Of a stretch of DNA of 64,000 nt, positions 51,388 to 59,714 are shown one piece after another. Position 1 is the first letter of the stretch, and each line of letters starts with the position of its first letter. The position numbers and the translations under genes were made by a program. Source of the stretch: a virus; IMG/VR virus record IMGVR_UViG_3300037502_002729, positions 1 to 64,000 of that record, one strand, 5' to 3'. The notes below the pieces were generated by a model, which saw only the letters and a list, made by a program, of their open reading frames with translations, had not been told where the DNA came from and did not search any database.

Positions 51388-53380
51388 TTATAACATTTTC
51401 ATCTTCAACAACCAAATTGTAAGGTTCATTTTCTTTAATGAAGCCATTTAAAACCTCATCAGATATTAAATCCTCAATCTTATCTTGGATTGCTCTCTTA
51501 ATTGGCCTTGCACCATAAGTTTCATCAAATCCAACTTTGCTAATTAAATCAATAATAGATGAATCAAAGGAAACAATGTAATTAGATTCTGTTAATCTTG
51601 TAATTAGTTTGTTAAGTTCAATTTCAGTTATCTTTTTAACATTCTCATCATTCAATGTATTGAATACAATGGTATCATCAATACGGTTCAAGAATTCAGG
51701 TGAAAAGAACTTTTTCAATTCTTTCATTAGCATTTCTTTTTTAGCAACTTCATTGCCATATTTGGATGATGTGAAACTAATTCCAGTTCCAAAGTCTTGG
51801 AATTTTTTAATACCCAAGTTTGTTGTTAAAATGATGATTGTATTTTTGAAATTAATAGTTTTACCTAAACTATCTGTTAGATGACCTTCATCCAATATCT
51901 GCAATAACAAATTAAAAACATCCTTGTGGGCTTTTTCAATCTCATCAAATAAGATAATTGAATATGGGTTATTCTTAACTTTTTCAGTTAGTTGACCACC
52001 TTCATCATGACCAACATAGCCTGGAGGTGAACCTATTAATCTTGATATGGTGTGTTTTTCTTGGTATTCACTCATATCAACCCTAATCAATGATTTCTCA
52101 TTTCCAAATAATTGTTTGGCTAATTGCTTTGCTAAATGTGTTTTACCAACTCCTGTGGATCCTAAGAATATGAAACTACCTACTGGTCTATTTGGGTCTT
52201 TAATGTTAAGCCTATTTCTTTTAATAGACCTTGTAATAGATTCAACAGCAGCATCTTGACCAATAAGGTTTTCTTTAATTTTCTTATCTAAATTTATTAA
52301 TTTTTGTTTTTCATCTATGTTCATTTGTTCTAGTGGAATATTTGTCATAATAGAAACCACAGAATAAACATCCTCAATATCAATCTTTCTCTTATTCTTT
52401 AAATTATTTTCTTCAAACTTTTTTGTTTCAGAATCAAGTTTTGTCAATAACTTCAATTCTTTATCTCTAATTTCAGCAGCCAATTCATATTCTTGGTTGA
52501 TAACAACTCTTGTTTTTTCTTTCTTCAAATCATTAATCTTTTCTTTTAATATTTGAATTGATTCTGGTATCTTGACATCAACTTGGAGTTTTGCACCAAC
52601 TTCATCAATAATATCAAAAGCCTTATCAGGGAATGCTCTATCATTAATATATCTATCAGCCATCTTAACACATAATTCTATAACATCATCACTATATGAT
52701 GCCTTATGGAAGGATTCATATTTGTCAATAGATTGTTTAACAATTTTTATTGTTTCACTTATTGAAGGTTGTTCAAGTTTGATTTTTTGAAATCTTCTTG
52801 CTAATGCACCATCTTTTTCTATTGATTTTTTGAATTCATCAAATGTGGTTGCACCAATACATTGAATTTCCCCAGATGCCAATGCTGGTTTAAATATGTT
52901 TGCACCATCCATAGCATTAGATGAATTACCAGATCCAATTAATGTGTGTATTTCATCAATGAATATAATAACATTTGGGTTTGCAATTAACTCATCAAGA
53001 ATTACCTTCATCCTTTCCTCAAACTGACCCCTATATTTGGTACCAGCAACAACAGATGTTAAATCTAAATTTACAATTCTTTTGTTTAGTAGATTTTGAG
53101 GTCCTTCACCTTTTGAAATCATTAAGGCAACGCCCTCAATCAAGTTTGTTTTACCACAACCAGCATCACCAAGAATTAATGGATTGTTTTTCTTGCGTCT
53201 TGATAAGACTTGAGCCAATCTCTTAACTTCTTTTTCCCTACCAATTGACATATCTAGTTTCCCCATTTCAGCCAATTTGGTTAAATCTCTACTAAAATTG
53301 TCCAATACTGGAGTTTTTGAACCAGAGGTGTTTTTCTTACCTCTTGTTGTTTTTTCATCATCAAAATAGTCAACATTCAT
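51368..53380 (-). CDS. ClpC-like AAA+ unfoldase lacking the N-domain
   Basis: 670 residues, two AAA+ modules. Walker A1 GDAGCGKT at 71-78, Walker B1 IIFIDE at about 138-143, a ClpC-type middle domain about 270-335 (NQEYELAAEIRDKEL, UVR-like), Walker A2 GSTGVGKT at 407-414, and Walker B2 ILFDEIEKA at 476-484. The Clp_N repeat domain is absent; the protein starts with a ~25-residue linker. The ClpP-docking region reads DFGTGISF (about 529-536), where ClpC has VGF. Probable partner of the phage ClpP. Confidence 0.93.
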   Translation of the reverse strand: MNVDYFDDEKTTRGKKNTSGSKTPVLDNFSRDLTKLAEMGKLDMSIGREKEVKRLAQVLSRRKKNNPLILGDAGCGKTNLIEGVALMISKGEGPQNLLNKRIVNLDLTSVVAGTKYRGQFEERMKVILDELIANPNVIIFIDEIHTLIGSGNSSNAMDGANIFKPALASGEIQCIGATTFDEFKKSIEKDGALARRFQKIKLEQPSISETIKIVKQSIDKYESFHKASYSDDVIELCVKMADRYINDRAFPDKAFDIIDEVGAKLQVDVKIPESIQILKEKINDLKKEKTRVVINQEYELAAEIRDKELKLLTKLDSETKKFEENNLKNKRKIDIEDVYSVVSIMTNIPLEQMNIDEKQKLINLDKKIKENLIGQDAAVESITRSIKRNRLNIKDPNRPVGSFIFLGSTGVGKTHLAKQLAKQLFGNEKSLIRVDMSEYQEKHTISRLIGSPPGYVGHDEGGQLTEKVKNNPYSIILFDEIEKAHKDVFNLLLQILDEGHLTDSLGKTINFKNTIIILTTNLGIKKFQDFGTGISFTSSKYGNEVAKKEMLMKELKKFFSPEFLNRIDDTIVFNTLNDENVKKITEIELNKLITRLTESNYIVSFDSSIIDLISKVGFDETYGARPIKRAIQDKIEDLISDEVLNGFIKENEPYNLVVEDENVIIKKGVN

Positions 53381-53395
53381 ATCTTATGTTTTTTT

Positions 53396-53403
53396 TATAA
53401 ATA
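53396..53403 (-). promoter_or_regulatory. TATTTATA box before clpC-like gene
   Basis: An exact minus-strand TATTTATA ends 15 nt before the ATG at 53380. Confidence 0.55.
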
Positions 53404-53434
53404 TCATACAAATTTTGGACTAATCCAATAGTTT

Positions 53435-53447
53435 TGACAAATTGTCA
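53435..53447. promoter_or_regulatory. Operator-like palindrome 1
   Basis: TGACAAATTGTCA is a perfect 13-bp inverted repeat (TGACA / TGTCA), centre 53441, within the clp-hsp20 divergent promoter. Confidence 0.6.
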
Positions 53448-53465
53448 GGAAAATAATATATTATA

Positions 53466-53478
53466 TGACATTTTGGCA
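53466..53478. promoter_or_regulatory. Operator-like palindrome 2
   Basis: TGACATTTTGGCA differs from a perfect TGACA/TGTCA palindrome at one position. Its centre is 53472, exactly 31 bp from site 1. Confidence 0.55.
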
Positions 53479-53496
53479 TATAATGACACCTATAAC

Positions 53497-53509
53497 TGAC
53501 GTTTTGTCA
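53497..53509. promoter_or_regulatory. Operator-like palindrome 3
   Basis: TGACGTTTTGTCA (TGAC/GTCA perfect, one outer mismatch) is centred at 53503, exactly 31 bp from site 2. A further right-half TTTGGCA lies at 53521-53527. Confidence 0.55.
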
Positions 53510-53579
53510 TATAAAAATAATTTGGCATTAAATTTGACTTCCTCATAAAAAAAATAAACAATTATAAAAAAACAAAATT

Positions 53580-54011
53580 ATGAAAAACAAAGATTATTTA
53601 GCAGAGTTATTATTTGGATCATTTAGTCCATTTATTATTTCATCAAACTCACCTTACAACCCTTTTAGTTCATTAGACCAAAACATTTCATCACAATCAA
53701 CCCAAAGTCATAGTATTTTTGGTGATGAGTATGATATTGAAACAACAAAAGATGGGGCATATGTTTCCTTTGAAGTTCCAGGTTATACAAAAGACAATTT
53801 AGAAATTGTTTTAGAAAACAAGGAAATAAATATAATTGGAAAAAGGACATATAACAAGAAGGGGGATACCAAAACAATAAAACACAGGTTTAAGTTGGGT
53901 AATTACCAAATTAATGAGGCTAACATTGAGGCAACAGTTTCAAATGGAATTTTAACATTATTTTTACCAAATTATGTTGAAACAGGTAAAAAAACAATAT
54001 CCATTTCATAA
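53580..54011 (+). CDS. Hsp20 / alpha-crystallin small heat-shock protein
   Basis: 143 residues. The alpha-crystallin domain spans about 50-140: VSFEVPGYTKDNLEIVLENK, then IEATVSNGILTLFLP with the conserved A-x-x-x-n-G-[VI]-L. The N-terminus is Ser/Pro-rich and disordered. It holds unfolding proteins. Divergent from the ClpC-like gene, with three palindromes between them. Some large phages carry hsp20. Confidence 0.95.
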   Translation: MKNKDYLAELLFGSFSPFIISSNSPYNPFSSLDQNISSQSTQSHSIFGDEYDIETTKDGAYVSFEVPGYTKDNLEIVLENKEINIIGKRTYNKKGDTKTIKHRFKLGNYQINEANIEATVSNGILTLFLPNYVETGKKTISIS

Positions 54012-54019
54012 ATGCTATA

Positions 54020-54027
54020 TATTTATA
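54020..54027 (+). promoter_or_regulatory. TATTTATA box before lipoprotein
   Basis: An exact TATTTATA ends 11 nt before the ATG at 54039. It begins nine bases after the hsp20 stop. Confidence 0.5.
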
Positions 54028-54038
54028 TTAAAAAAAAT

Positions 54039-54503
54039 ATGAAAAATTTCATTCCCCTACTTATACTATTCTTAATGTTCTCATGTGAGAAGGATGTAAT
54101 TACATTACAACAAGTTGTGTTAAATAAAAAAATAAATGCTGTTGAGTTGTCAATTGATTCTACAATAAAATATTCTAGTCTAAATGAAGATTGGTTTTCA
54201 ATTGCCTCAAATGCAACTCATAGAATTTCAACTAAATTTTATCATAATGATAGTTTGGGCAATATAACAAACTTAACATCTATGATTATAGATAGTAATT
54301 ATGTTGTTAAATATCAGTTAGATTCTTTATCAAAAAGCAAGATTACTATTTTGGATAAGAATAAAGAGGGGAATGATTTAGGTTTACTTTTTAATATAAA
54401 GACAACAACACCTGAATTTGGTTTTGTGTATGTTAAAGTCTATAACAAAAATTGTGATTCTATTTTCCATTACAAATATCCTTTTATTGTTTCTACACCT
54501 TAA
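54039..54503 (+). CDS. Lipoprotein, function unknown
   Basis: 154 residues from the ATG at 54039. The signal MKNFIPLLILFLMFSCEKD has an L-M-F-S-C lipobox. After Cys come E-K-D, acidic or charged residues typical of Bacteroidota surface-lipoprotein export. The mature part is beta-rich with no family recognised. It could mediate superinfection exclusion (inference). Confidence 0.8.
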   Translation: MKNFIPLLILFLMFSCEKDVITLQQVVLNKKINAVELSIDSTIKYSSLNEDWFSIASNATHRISTKFYHNDSLGNITNLTSMIIDSNYVVKYQLDSLSKSKITILDKNKEGNDLGLLFNIKTTTPEFGFVYVKVYNKNCDSIFHYKYPFIVSTP

Positions 54504-54527
54504 ATTAGACTAATTATTTTTACTAAG

Positions 54528-54567
54528 TCTCCAAAATATTTTATATATTTTTGGAGGCTTTTTTTAT
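54528..54567 (+). terminator. Terminator after lipoprotein gene
   Basis: GTCTCCAAAA pairs with TTTTGGAGGC across an AT loop, with a T run after. Confidence 0.8.
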
Positions 54568-54573
54568 TTTATA

Positions 54574-54581
54574 TATTTATA
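54574..54581 (+). promoter_or_regulatory. TATTTATA box before KTSC gene
   Basis: An exact TATTTATA ends 11 nt before the ATG at 54593. Confidence 0.55.
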
Positions 54582-54592
54582 TAAAAAAAACT

Positions 54593-54835
54593 ATGGCAAT
54601 CACAAAAGAAATTATAAGTGGCACAAAAATCATTAATGAAATAAAATCTAGTAATGTCAAAAAGACTGAATACAATTTAGAAACAAAGAAATTGCTAGTA
54701 GAATTCAATAATGGAATTAAATATGAATATGATGATGTCCCACACAAAATATACACACAATTTAGAATGGCAGAATCCCAAGGCAAATTCTTTAGTTCAA
54801 ATATTGCAAAAAGTTATAAATACACAAAGAAATAA
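54593..54835 (+). CDS. KTSC-domain protein
   Basis: 80 residues from the ATG at 54593 (MAITKEIISG). TKKLLVEFNNGIKYEYDDVP, then QFRMAESQGKFFSSNIAKSY, fits the KTSC domain (F-x-x-G-x-x-Y-x-Y-x-x-V-P ... A-x-S-x-G-x-F). This domain is common next to lysyl-tRNA synthetase or in phages, and may bind RNA. Two bases before the nucleotidyltransferase gene. Confidence 0.85.
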   Translation: MAITKEIISGTKIINEIKSSNVKKTEYNLETKKLLVEFNNGIKYEYDDVPHKIYTQFRMAESQGKFFSSNIAKSYKYTKK

Positions 54836-54837
54836 GA

Positions 54838-55581
54838 ATGGAAAATAATATATTAAAAAGTTTTGTTGTTAAAGATACATTGAATCCAAAAGTTTGGGAT
54901 CATCCCAATGATATAAAAAAGGCAAAAATAAAACCAGAAATCAAAAAAGGTTTATTGGATATTGCAAATGAATTTATTGAATTTTTGGATGAGGATGTTT
55001 TTGTTGAAGATATAATATTAACTGGTTCCCTATCCAATTATAATTGGTCAGAATATTCTGATTTTGATTTGCATATAATTATTGATTTGAATCAATTTGA
55101 GGATGAAGGTGAGATTTATTTAAAATTATTTTCAGCAAAGAAATTAATTTTTAATGATAAACATAATTTAACAATCAAAGGTTATGATGTGGAAGTTTAT
55201 CCTCAAGATGAAAAAGAAGAACACACAGCAGAAGGTCAATACTCATTAATGAATGAGGAATGGTTGGTTGTGCCAAAAAAAGAAAAGCCCCCAGTTAATA
55301 AAACAAAATTAAAATTAAAAATAAACCATTGGGTTGAATTTGTTAAGAAGACATTAAAAGATGCAGATGAGGCATCATTAAAAGTTTCAAAAACAAAAAT
55401 AAAAAAATTAACAGATAAATTAAGAAAGTTTAGGAAAGGTGGTTTGGAGAAGGGAGGGGAATTCTCAAATGAAAATTTAGTTTATAAATATTTAAGAAGA
55501 AGTGGCCTATTAGATAAGGTGTTTAATTATCAATATAAGAAAAGAACAAAGGAACTATCTATTGAGAATGAAATTTATTAA
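54838..55581 (+). CDS. Nucleotidyltransferase-fold protein
   Basis: 247 residues. LTGSLSNYNWSEYSDFDLHI at about 61-80 is the pol-beta NTase motif: G63-S64 and D75-x-D77, with a third acidic residue in YDVEVYPQD. The C-terminal half is Lys-rich and helical. It might transfer AMP or NMP to RNA or protein; the target is unknown. Such NTases recur in large phages near packaging genes. Confidence 0.85.
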   Translation: MENNILKSFVVKDTLNPKVWDHPNDIKKAKIKPEIKKGLLDIANEFIEFLDEDVFVEDIILTGSLSNYNWSEYSDFDLHIIIDLNQFEDEGEIYLKLFSAKKLIFNDKHNLTIKGYDVEVYPQDEKEEHTAEGQYSLMNEEWLVVPKKEKPPVNKTKLKLKINHWVEFVKKTLKDADEASLKVSKTKIKKLTDKLRKFRKGGLEKGGEFSNENLVYKYLRRSGLLDKVFNYQYKKRTKELSIENEIY

Positions 55582-55620
55582 ATTTTATTTTTTGCATATT
55601 AATATTTGACATTATAGATA

Positions 55621-55628
55621 TATTTATA
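55621..55628 (+). promoter_or_regulatory. TATTTATA box before packaging block
   Basis: An exact TATTTATA ends 16 nt before the ATG at 55645, the head of the run to 59655. Confidence 0.55.
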
Positions 55629-55644
55629 TATAAATAAAAATAAA

Positions 55645-55839
55645 ATGGCAGTAGTTAGTGCAAATACTTTTTATGAATACACCAAAGGTATGTTGGGTTT
55701 TTTTGATGGAAGTCCTATAACTGGGACAACACAAGTACCACATCCACAAGCAGTTGTTATAAATACAACAGGTGGGACTGATACAGTTATTGAATTGTCA
55801 GCAGTTGCATTAGGTGGAATAAATGGCTTAAATAATTAA
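55645..55839 (+). CDS. Small structural-like protein
   Basis: 64 residues, Gly/Thr/Val-rich with a TPHPQAVVINTTGGTDTVIE-like beta core and no Cys. The ATG is preceded by the TATTTATA box. The position at the head of the scaffold/portal block suggests a capsid or neck accessory. No family named. Confidence 0.65.
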   Translation: MAVVSANTFYEYTKGMLGFFDGSPITGTTQVPHPQAVVINTTGGTDTVIELSAVALGGINGLNN

Positions 55840-55852
55840 AAAAATATAAAAA

Positions 55853-57151
55853 ATGAGTAGATTAAAACCAATAGGTAGTGAAAAACTACAAGGTGATGCA
55901 AAGTTAAATAGAATGTTAGAGATTGCTATGTACAAGGAAGTTGATAAAGAAAATATCAATGAAACTAGTTCAAAAGAATATGACATTCAATTGATGGATG
56001 GTAATATATATGCAGTTGTCAAGGAAAAATTGGGCTATATAATTAAAAAAGGCATAAATGAATCTTCATTAGATTATATTGACCCAATTAGGAATAGAAA
56101 ATATTATAGATCATATTCTCAAGCATTTAAAAAATTAAATTTAATAACAAAAGAACTAAATGAGTTATATGATAACCCAAATGGTATATCATTGTTTGGT
56201 GAGCAAAAGAAATTTACATTAAAAACGCCAAAACCAGCTCAACCAGATAATGAAATGGGTGATATGCCTGCACCACCACCAGAACCACCTGCTGTGCCAA
56301 GTCCAGAATTACCCCCATCCCCATTGGAAGGTGGTGAAGGTCAAATGCCACCACCTGCTGAACCAGGTATGGAAGGTGAAATGCCAGATATGGAAGGTAT
56401 GGATGATGAAATGCCAGATATGGAAGGTATAGATGGTGATATGCCAGATATGGAAGATGAACCAATAGATTCAAAACAAGACAAGGGTGATGAGGAAGTT
56501 ACATTTAAAACAATCCAAAAACTAACAGGAAGATTAACACAAAAGATTAGAACTTTGGAAAATGAGGAAGGTTTAACATCTGAAGAAGTTAAGTATGTTA
56601 TTAATATGGTTATATCCTCATTAAATATTGACATTCTTGATGAAGAAGATATTGATGATATTATTTCAAAATTTGAAGGAGGTGGAGAAGAAGGTGATAT
56701 GGATAATGAATTACCTGATATGGAAGGGATAGATGACACAGAGGGAATGCCTGATATTGAGGGTATGGATGATATGGGTGGTGAAATGCCAGATATGGAA
56801 GGTATGCCTGATATGGAAGGAATGCCACAACAAGGGGGTGAAGAATATACACCAAAAAAGAGGTATAGTGAGTCTAAGATTGATAATATTATTTCAAAAT
56901 ATTTTGAATTAAGCCCTCAAGAAAAATTAATATCTGAACAAAAGAAAAGAAAATTAGAAAAATCATTAAATGAAAATTTAAAATCAATTAAAATTTTATC
57001 TGAAACAGAAAAACAATATTCTGCTGCAAATAATTTCTTAAATAAGTTTAAAAGATTTGAAGTTATAGGTAAGACTAACTTGGGTAATATTATGTTGAAA
57101 CTAAATGAAAACACTATAAAAATAACAAAAAAAGGACAAATCATAAAATGA
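55853..57151 (+). CDS. Probable head core/scaffold protein with acidic repeats
   Basis: 432 residues. The N-terminal 125 residues (KLNRMLEIAMYKEVDKENIN, then IYAVVKEKLGYIIKKGI) form a globular domain. A middle tract (130-205 and 275-325) is Pro-, Asp- and Met-rich with repeats such as MPDMEGMDDE. The C-terminus is Lys-rich and helical (EKQYSAANNFLNKFKRFEVIG). Position before terminase and portal, acidic low-complexity and helical tail suggest a scaffold or core. Overlaps the next gene by four bases. Confidence 0.75.
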   Translation: MSRLKPIGSEKLQGDAKLNRMLEIAMYKEVDKENINETSSKEYDIQLMDGNIYAVVKEKLGYIIKKGINESSLDYIDPIRNRKYYRSYSQAFKKLNLITKELNELYDNPNGISLFGEQKKFTLKTPKPAQPDNEMGDMPAPPPEPPAVPSPELPPSPLEGGEGQMPPPAEPGMEGEMPDMEGMDDEMPDMEGIDGDMPDMEDEPIDSKQDKGDEEVTFKTIQKLTGRLTQKIRTLENEEGLTSEEVKYVINMVISSLNIDILDEEDIDDIISKFEGGGEEGDMDNELPDMEGIDDTEGMPDIEGMDDMGGEMPDMEGMPDMEGMPQQGGEEYTPKKRYSESKIDNIISKYFELSPQEKLISEQKKRKLEKSLNENLKSIKILSETEKQYSAANNFLNKFKRFEVIGKTNLGNIMLKLNENTIKITKKGQIIK

Positions 57152-57540
57152 ATAGATTAGTTTTTATAAATTCTCTTGGTGTTAATTATAAAGGTGATTT
57201 TTTGTATGAATTTATCTTTTCATCTTCTGATTCAGTTTGGGGTGAAAACTGGGAGGCAAAACCATCAAATGGTTATCCAAAACCACCAGAATTAAAATAT
57301 ATTAAAAAAGTTGGACAATTATTATCAGAAGATGTATCATTGTATTTGATACAGAACTCTGATTATTTTTCTATGATTGATTCTGTTGATGGTGTTATAG
57401 CATTAGGATGGGAAGTTAATGAAGATGTCAAAAATAGATTGGTATTTAAGTTTGGGGAAACTGAACAAGAAATAAAAAATAAACTCTATGAAAGAGATTT
57501 AGTTTTGGAATTTGAAAAAACCATAGTATATGAAAATTAA
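57148..57540 (+). CDS. Small conserved phage protein
   Basis: 130 residues. FIFSSSDSVWGENWEAKPSN and a later VIALGWEVNEDVKNRLVFKFGE give a compact fold. I believe similar proteins occur next to head genes in large myophages, but the function is unknown. Start and stop overlap both neighbours. Confidence 0.75.
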   Translation: MNRLVFINSLGVNYKGDFLYEFIFSSSDSVWGENWEAKPSNGYPKPPELKYIKKVGQLLSEDVSLYLIQNSDYFSMIDSVDGVIALGWEVNEDVKNRLVFKFGETEQEIKNKLYERDLVLEFEKTIVYEN

Positions 57541-58309
57541 TAAAAAAGTATTAACCTTATTGGAGGAGGGTTTTTCTATAAACACTTTAAAAGGTATGAG
57601 TGATAATAATATAAATTATTTATACTCAAAGTTGTTAGGTGAGCAATCAACCACAACAAAAGGAAGCATCTCAACTAAAAATGAACCAAAGGCTATGCAA
57701 TTAGCAGCCAAAGGTTATAATGTTAGATTAGAGAAAAGAGAAATGGGTGAGGCTAAAAAGTCTAAAGCCAATCCTTGGGCTATTTGCACAGCACAATTAA
57801 AGAAAGAATTTGGCACATCTGAAAGAAGTGAGTGGACAAAAGCACAAAAAAACAAATATGAAAGATGTGTTATGGATGTTAAGGGTAATTCAAAAAAAGA
57901 TATGAAGGAATCAAATATGATTGATTCTTTTATTGAAGACCAAATGAATAAAATGGTTGAATCAAAATTAAGACCACAAGTTACAAAGAGAGGTTTGTTA
58001 AATCATTTAAAAGAACAAGCCCCTGACACAAAGCCAGTTGTAAAACCAGCTAATCCAAAAATAAAACCATCAAGGAGAGATAACCCATTCCAAAACCCAC
58101 GCCCAGGTGTAAAAACTGTTCCAAAAGCAGATACTACAACAAAGCCAGTTGTAAAACCAGCTGATCCAAAAATAAAACCATCAAGGAGAGATAACCCATT
58201 TCAAAACCCACGCCCAGGTGTAAAAACTGTCCCAAAGGCAATATCACCAGATAAAGCAAAAAATGCTATTATTGATAACATCATGCAATTAATAAATTTT
58301 GAAGGATAA
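57530..58309 (+). CDS. Probable core/scaffold protein with two 37-residue repeats
   Basis: 259 residues. The leader KINKKVLTLLEEGFSI and SKLLGEQST have L-x-E positions. A domain NPWAICTAQLKKEFGTSERS then YERCVMDVK at about 80-125 carries paired cysteines. The C-terminal half has two near-identical 37-residue units (TKPVVKPANPKIKPSRRDNP, then FQNPRPGVKTVPKA; N becomes D in unit 2). Basic and Pro-rich. Overlaps the next gene (TAATG). Confidence 0.75.
   Translation: MKINKKVLTLLEEGFSINTLKGMSDNNINYLYSKLLGEQSTTTKGSISTKNEPKAMQLAAKGYNVRLEKREMGEAKKSKANPWAICTAQLKKEFGTSERSEWTKAQKNKYERCVMDVKGNSKKDMKESNMIDSFIEDQMNKMVESKLRPQVTKRGLLNHLKEQAPDTKPVVKPANPKIKPSRRDNPFQNPRPGVKTVPKADTTTKPVVKPADPKIKPSRRDNPFQNPRPGVKTVPKAISPDKAKNAIIDNIMQLINFEG
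58030..58240 (+). repeat. Two direct repeats, 111-bp period
   Basis: AAAGCCAGTTGTAAAACCAG starts copies at 58030 and 58141. The copies differ by a few substitutions only, including AAT to GAT. They encode the two 37-residue units of the scaffold-like protein. Confidence 0.85.
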
Positions 58310-59655
58310 TGAAGAACATAGACAAACTAATCAACAAAAAATTAAGAGAACAATTAGAATACACTGGTCCTGAACGCATGGATCCTAGATTGGAGAAAAA
58401 ACTTGCAGACCCAAATTCTATGTTTGGACAAAACCCCGCCTTAAAGAGGGGGGCATTAGATGTTCAAAAACTATATAGCCGTTCATTTAATGATGTATTA
58501 AATAGGGTTAGAAGAATTGCAGGTAAAGAAACTTTAACAGCAAATGAATTAGTTTCAATTGTAACATCAAGAGTATATCAGAATGCTGCTGCAATTCAAC
58601 AATTAGAATCTAGGTATAGTGATGAACTAGTTGAACTAGCAATTAGTGAAACATTAAATGAAATGGAAGTTAGTGATGATGAGTTTATCATTAATGCTAC
58701 TTTAGGAATGCCAGGCAATGATGTTGTTGGTAAAATGAGAAAAGAAAAAGATAAAATTAAACAAGAATTATCACCAGAAGAAGAAGAAGAATTATCAAAT
58801 GAAGTTTTCAAAAGGGATATTATCAATGCTATCATTGGTGGGGTTGCAAGGAAAACTCATTACATATATGAGAAGCCAGAGGTTAAAGCACAATTAGATG
58901 CAATTAACCCAAAATTATACCAACTATACTCAACAACAGTTCCTTTAATTGATGCATTATATTTCTTGAATGAAGGTATGATGGATATGGCAGCAAAAGG
59001 TGGTGGAGTTTCAGCTGCTGTTGATGTTGATGATGAAGAAGATCCAGAAACTGGTGAAACAAAGACTGTAATCAATGCAACAGCATTTATGTTTCCAATA
59101 TTATGTCATGAAATTGCAAAGGGGATTGAAGAGGCATTAGCAAAGCATGGTTATCCTAGTGATGATAATATGGCTAATATGACATTAGGTCAAGCAGACA
59201 CATTAAAATCAGAAACAGAAGGTTTAAGAATTGGTCCAGCCATTTTGGAAAAAATAAGAAATATTTTACCTACCGAATTATTTGATAAATCAGATATTGG
59301 TTTGATTAGGTTTTTCTTTGTTGAGTTATATAAAACACCAGCAGATGAATTTATTAATTTAATGAAATATGTAATATCAGATACACCATCTGACCAAGAC
59401 TATGCAAAAAGAGAATTTGATGGATTAATTGAACAAGCTAAAGTTAGTAAAGAGAGATATCTTGATTACTTACAAAGCCAATATATGGATGATATGGATA
59501 TAGATGATGAAGATGCTTATGATGGTAGTGGATTTGCTCCTAATCAAGCACCAGATGATTATACTGGTGGTAAGCAAACAAATTTTGACCCCTCAGATTT
59601 TGAGGACATATCACTTGATGAGTTATTGAAAGATTTAAATATTAGAAGAAATTAA
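58309..59655 (+). CDS. Probable head or neck structural protein
   Basis: 448 residues, helical, with a 'leader' of KNIDKLINKKLREQLEY. Residues include DPRLEKKLADPNSMFGQNPA and long helices. The acidic C-terminal tail (YMDDMDIDDEDAYDG) ends FEDISLDELLKDLNIRRN, a possible binding peptide. The place before terL suggests a packaging or head component, but I see no named family. Confidence 0.75.
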   Translation: MKNIDKLINKKLREQLEYTGPERMDPRLEKKLADPNSMFGQNPALKRGALDVQKLYSRSFNDVLNRVRRIAGKETLTANELVSIVTSRVYQNAAAIQQLESRYSDELVELAISETLNEMEVSDDEFIINATLGMPGNDVVGKMRKEKDKIKQELSPEEEEELSNEVFKRDIINAIIGGVARKTHYIYEKPEVKAQLDAINPKLYQLYSTTVPLIDALYFLNEGMMDMAAKGGGVSAAVDVDDEEDPETGETKTVINATAFMFPILCHEIAKGIEEALAKHGYPSDDNMANMTLGQADTLKSETEGLRIGPAILEKIRNILPTELFDKSDIGLIRFFFVELYKTPADEFINLMKYVISDTPSDQDYAKREFDGLIEQAKVSKERYLDYLQSQYMDDMDIDDEDAYDGSGFAPNQAPDDYTGGKQTNFDPSDFEDISLDELLKDLNIRRN

Positions 59656-59669
59656 TAAAAAAAATATTT

Positions 59670-59706
59670 AAAACCCCAATCTTTAATTAGGTTGGGGTTT
59701 TTTTAT
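59670..59706 (+). terminator. Terminator before terL
   Basis: AAACCCCAAT pairs with GTTGGGGTTT, followed by TTTT. It ends the scaffold block transcript. Confidence 0.85.
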
Positions 59707-59714
59707 TTTGTGTG

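Noticed and set aside
56214-56474. Antisense open frames across the scaffold-like gene
   Set aside because: They come from the low-complexity Met/Asp/Pro coding sequence read in reverse. No leader or motif is present.
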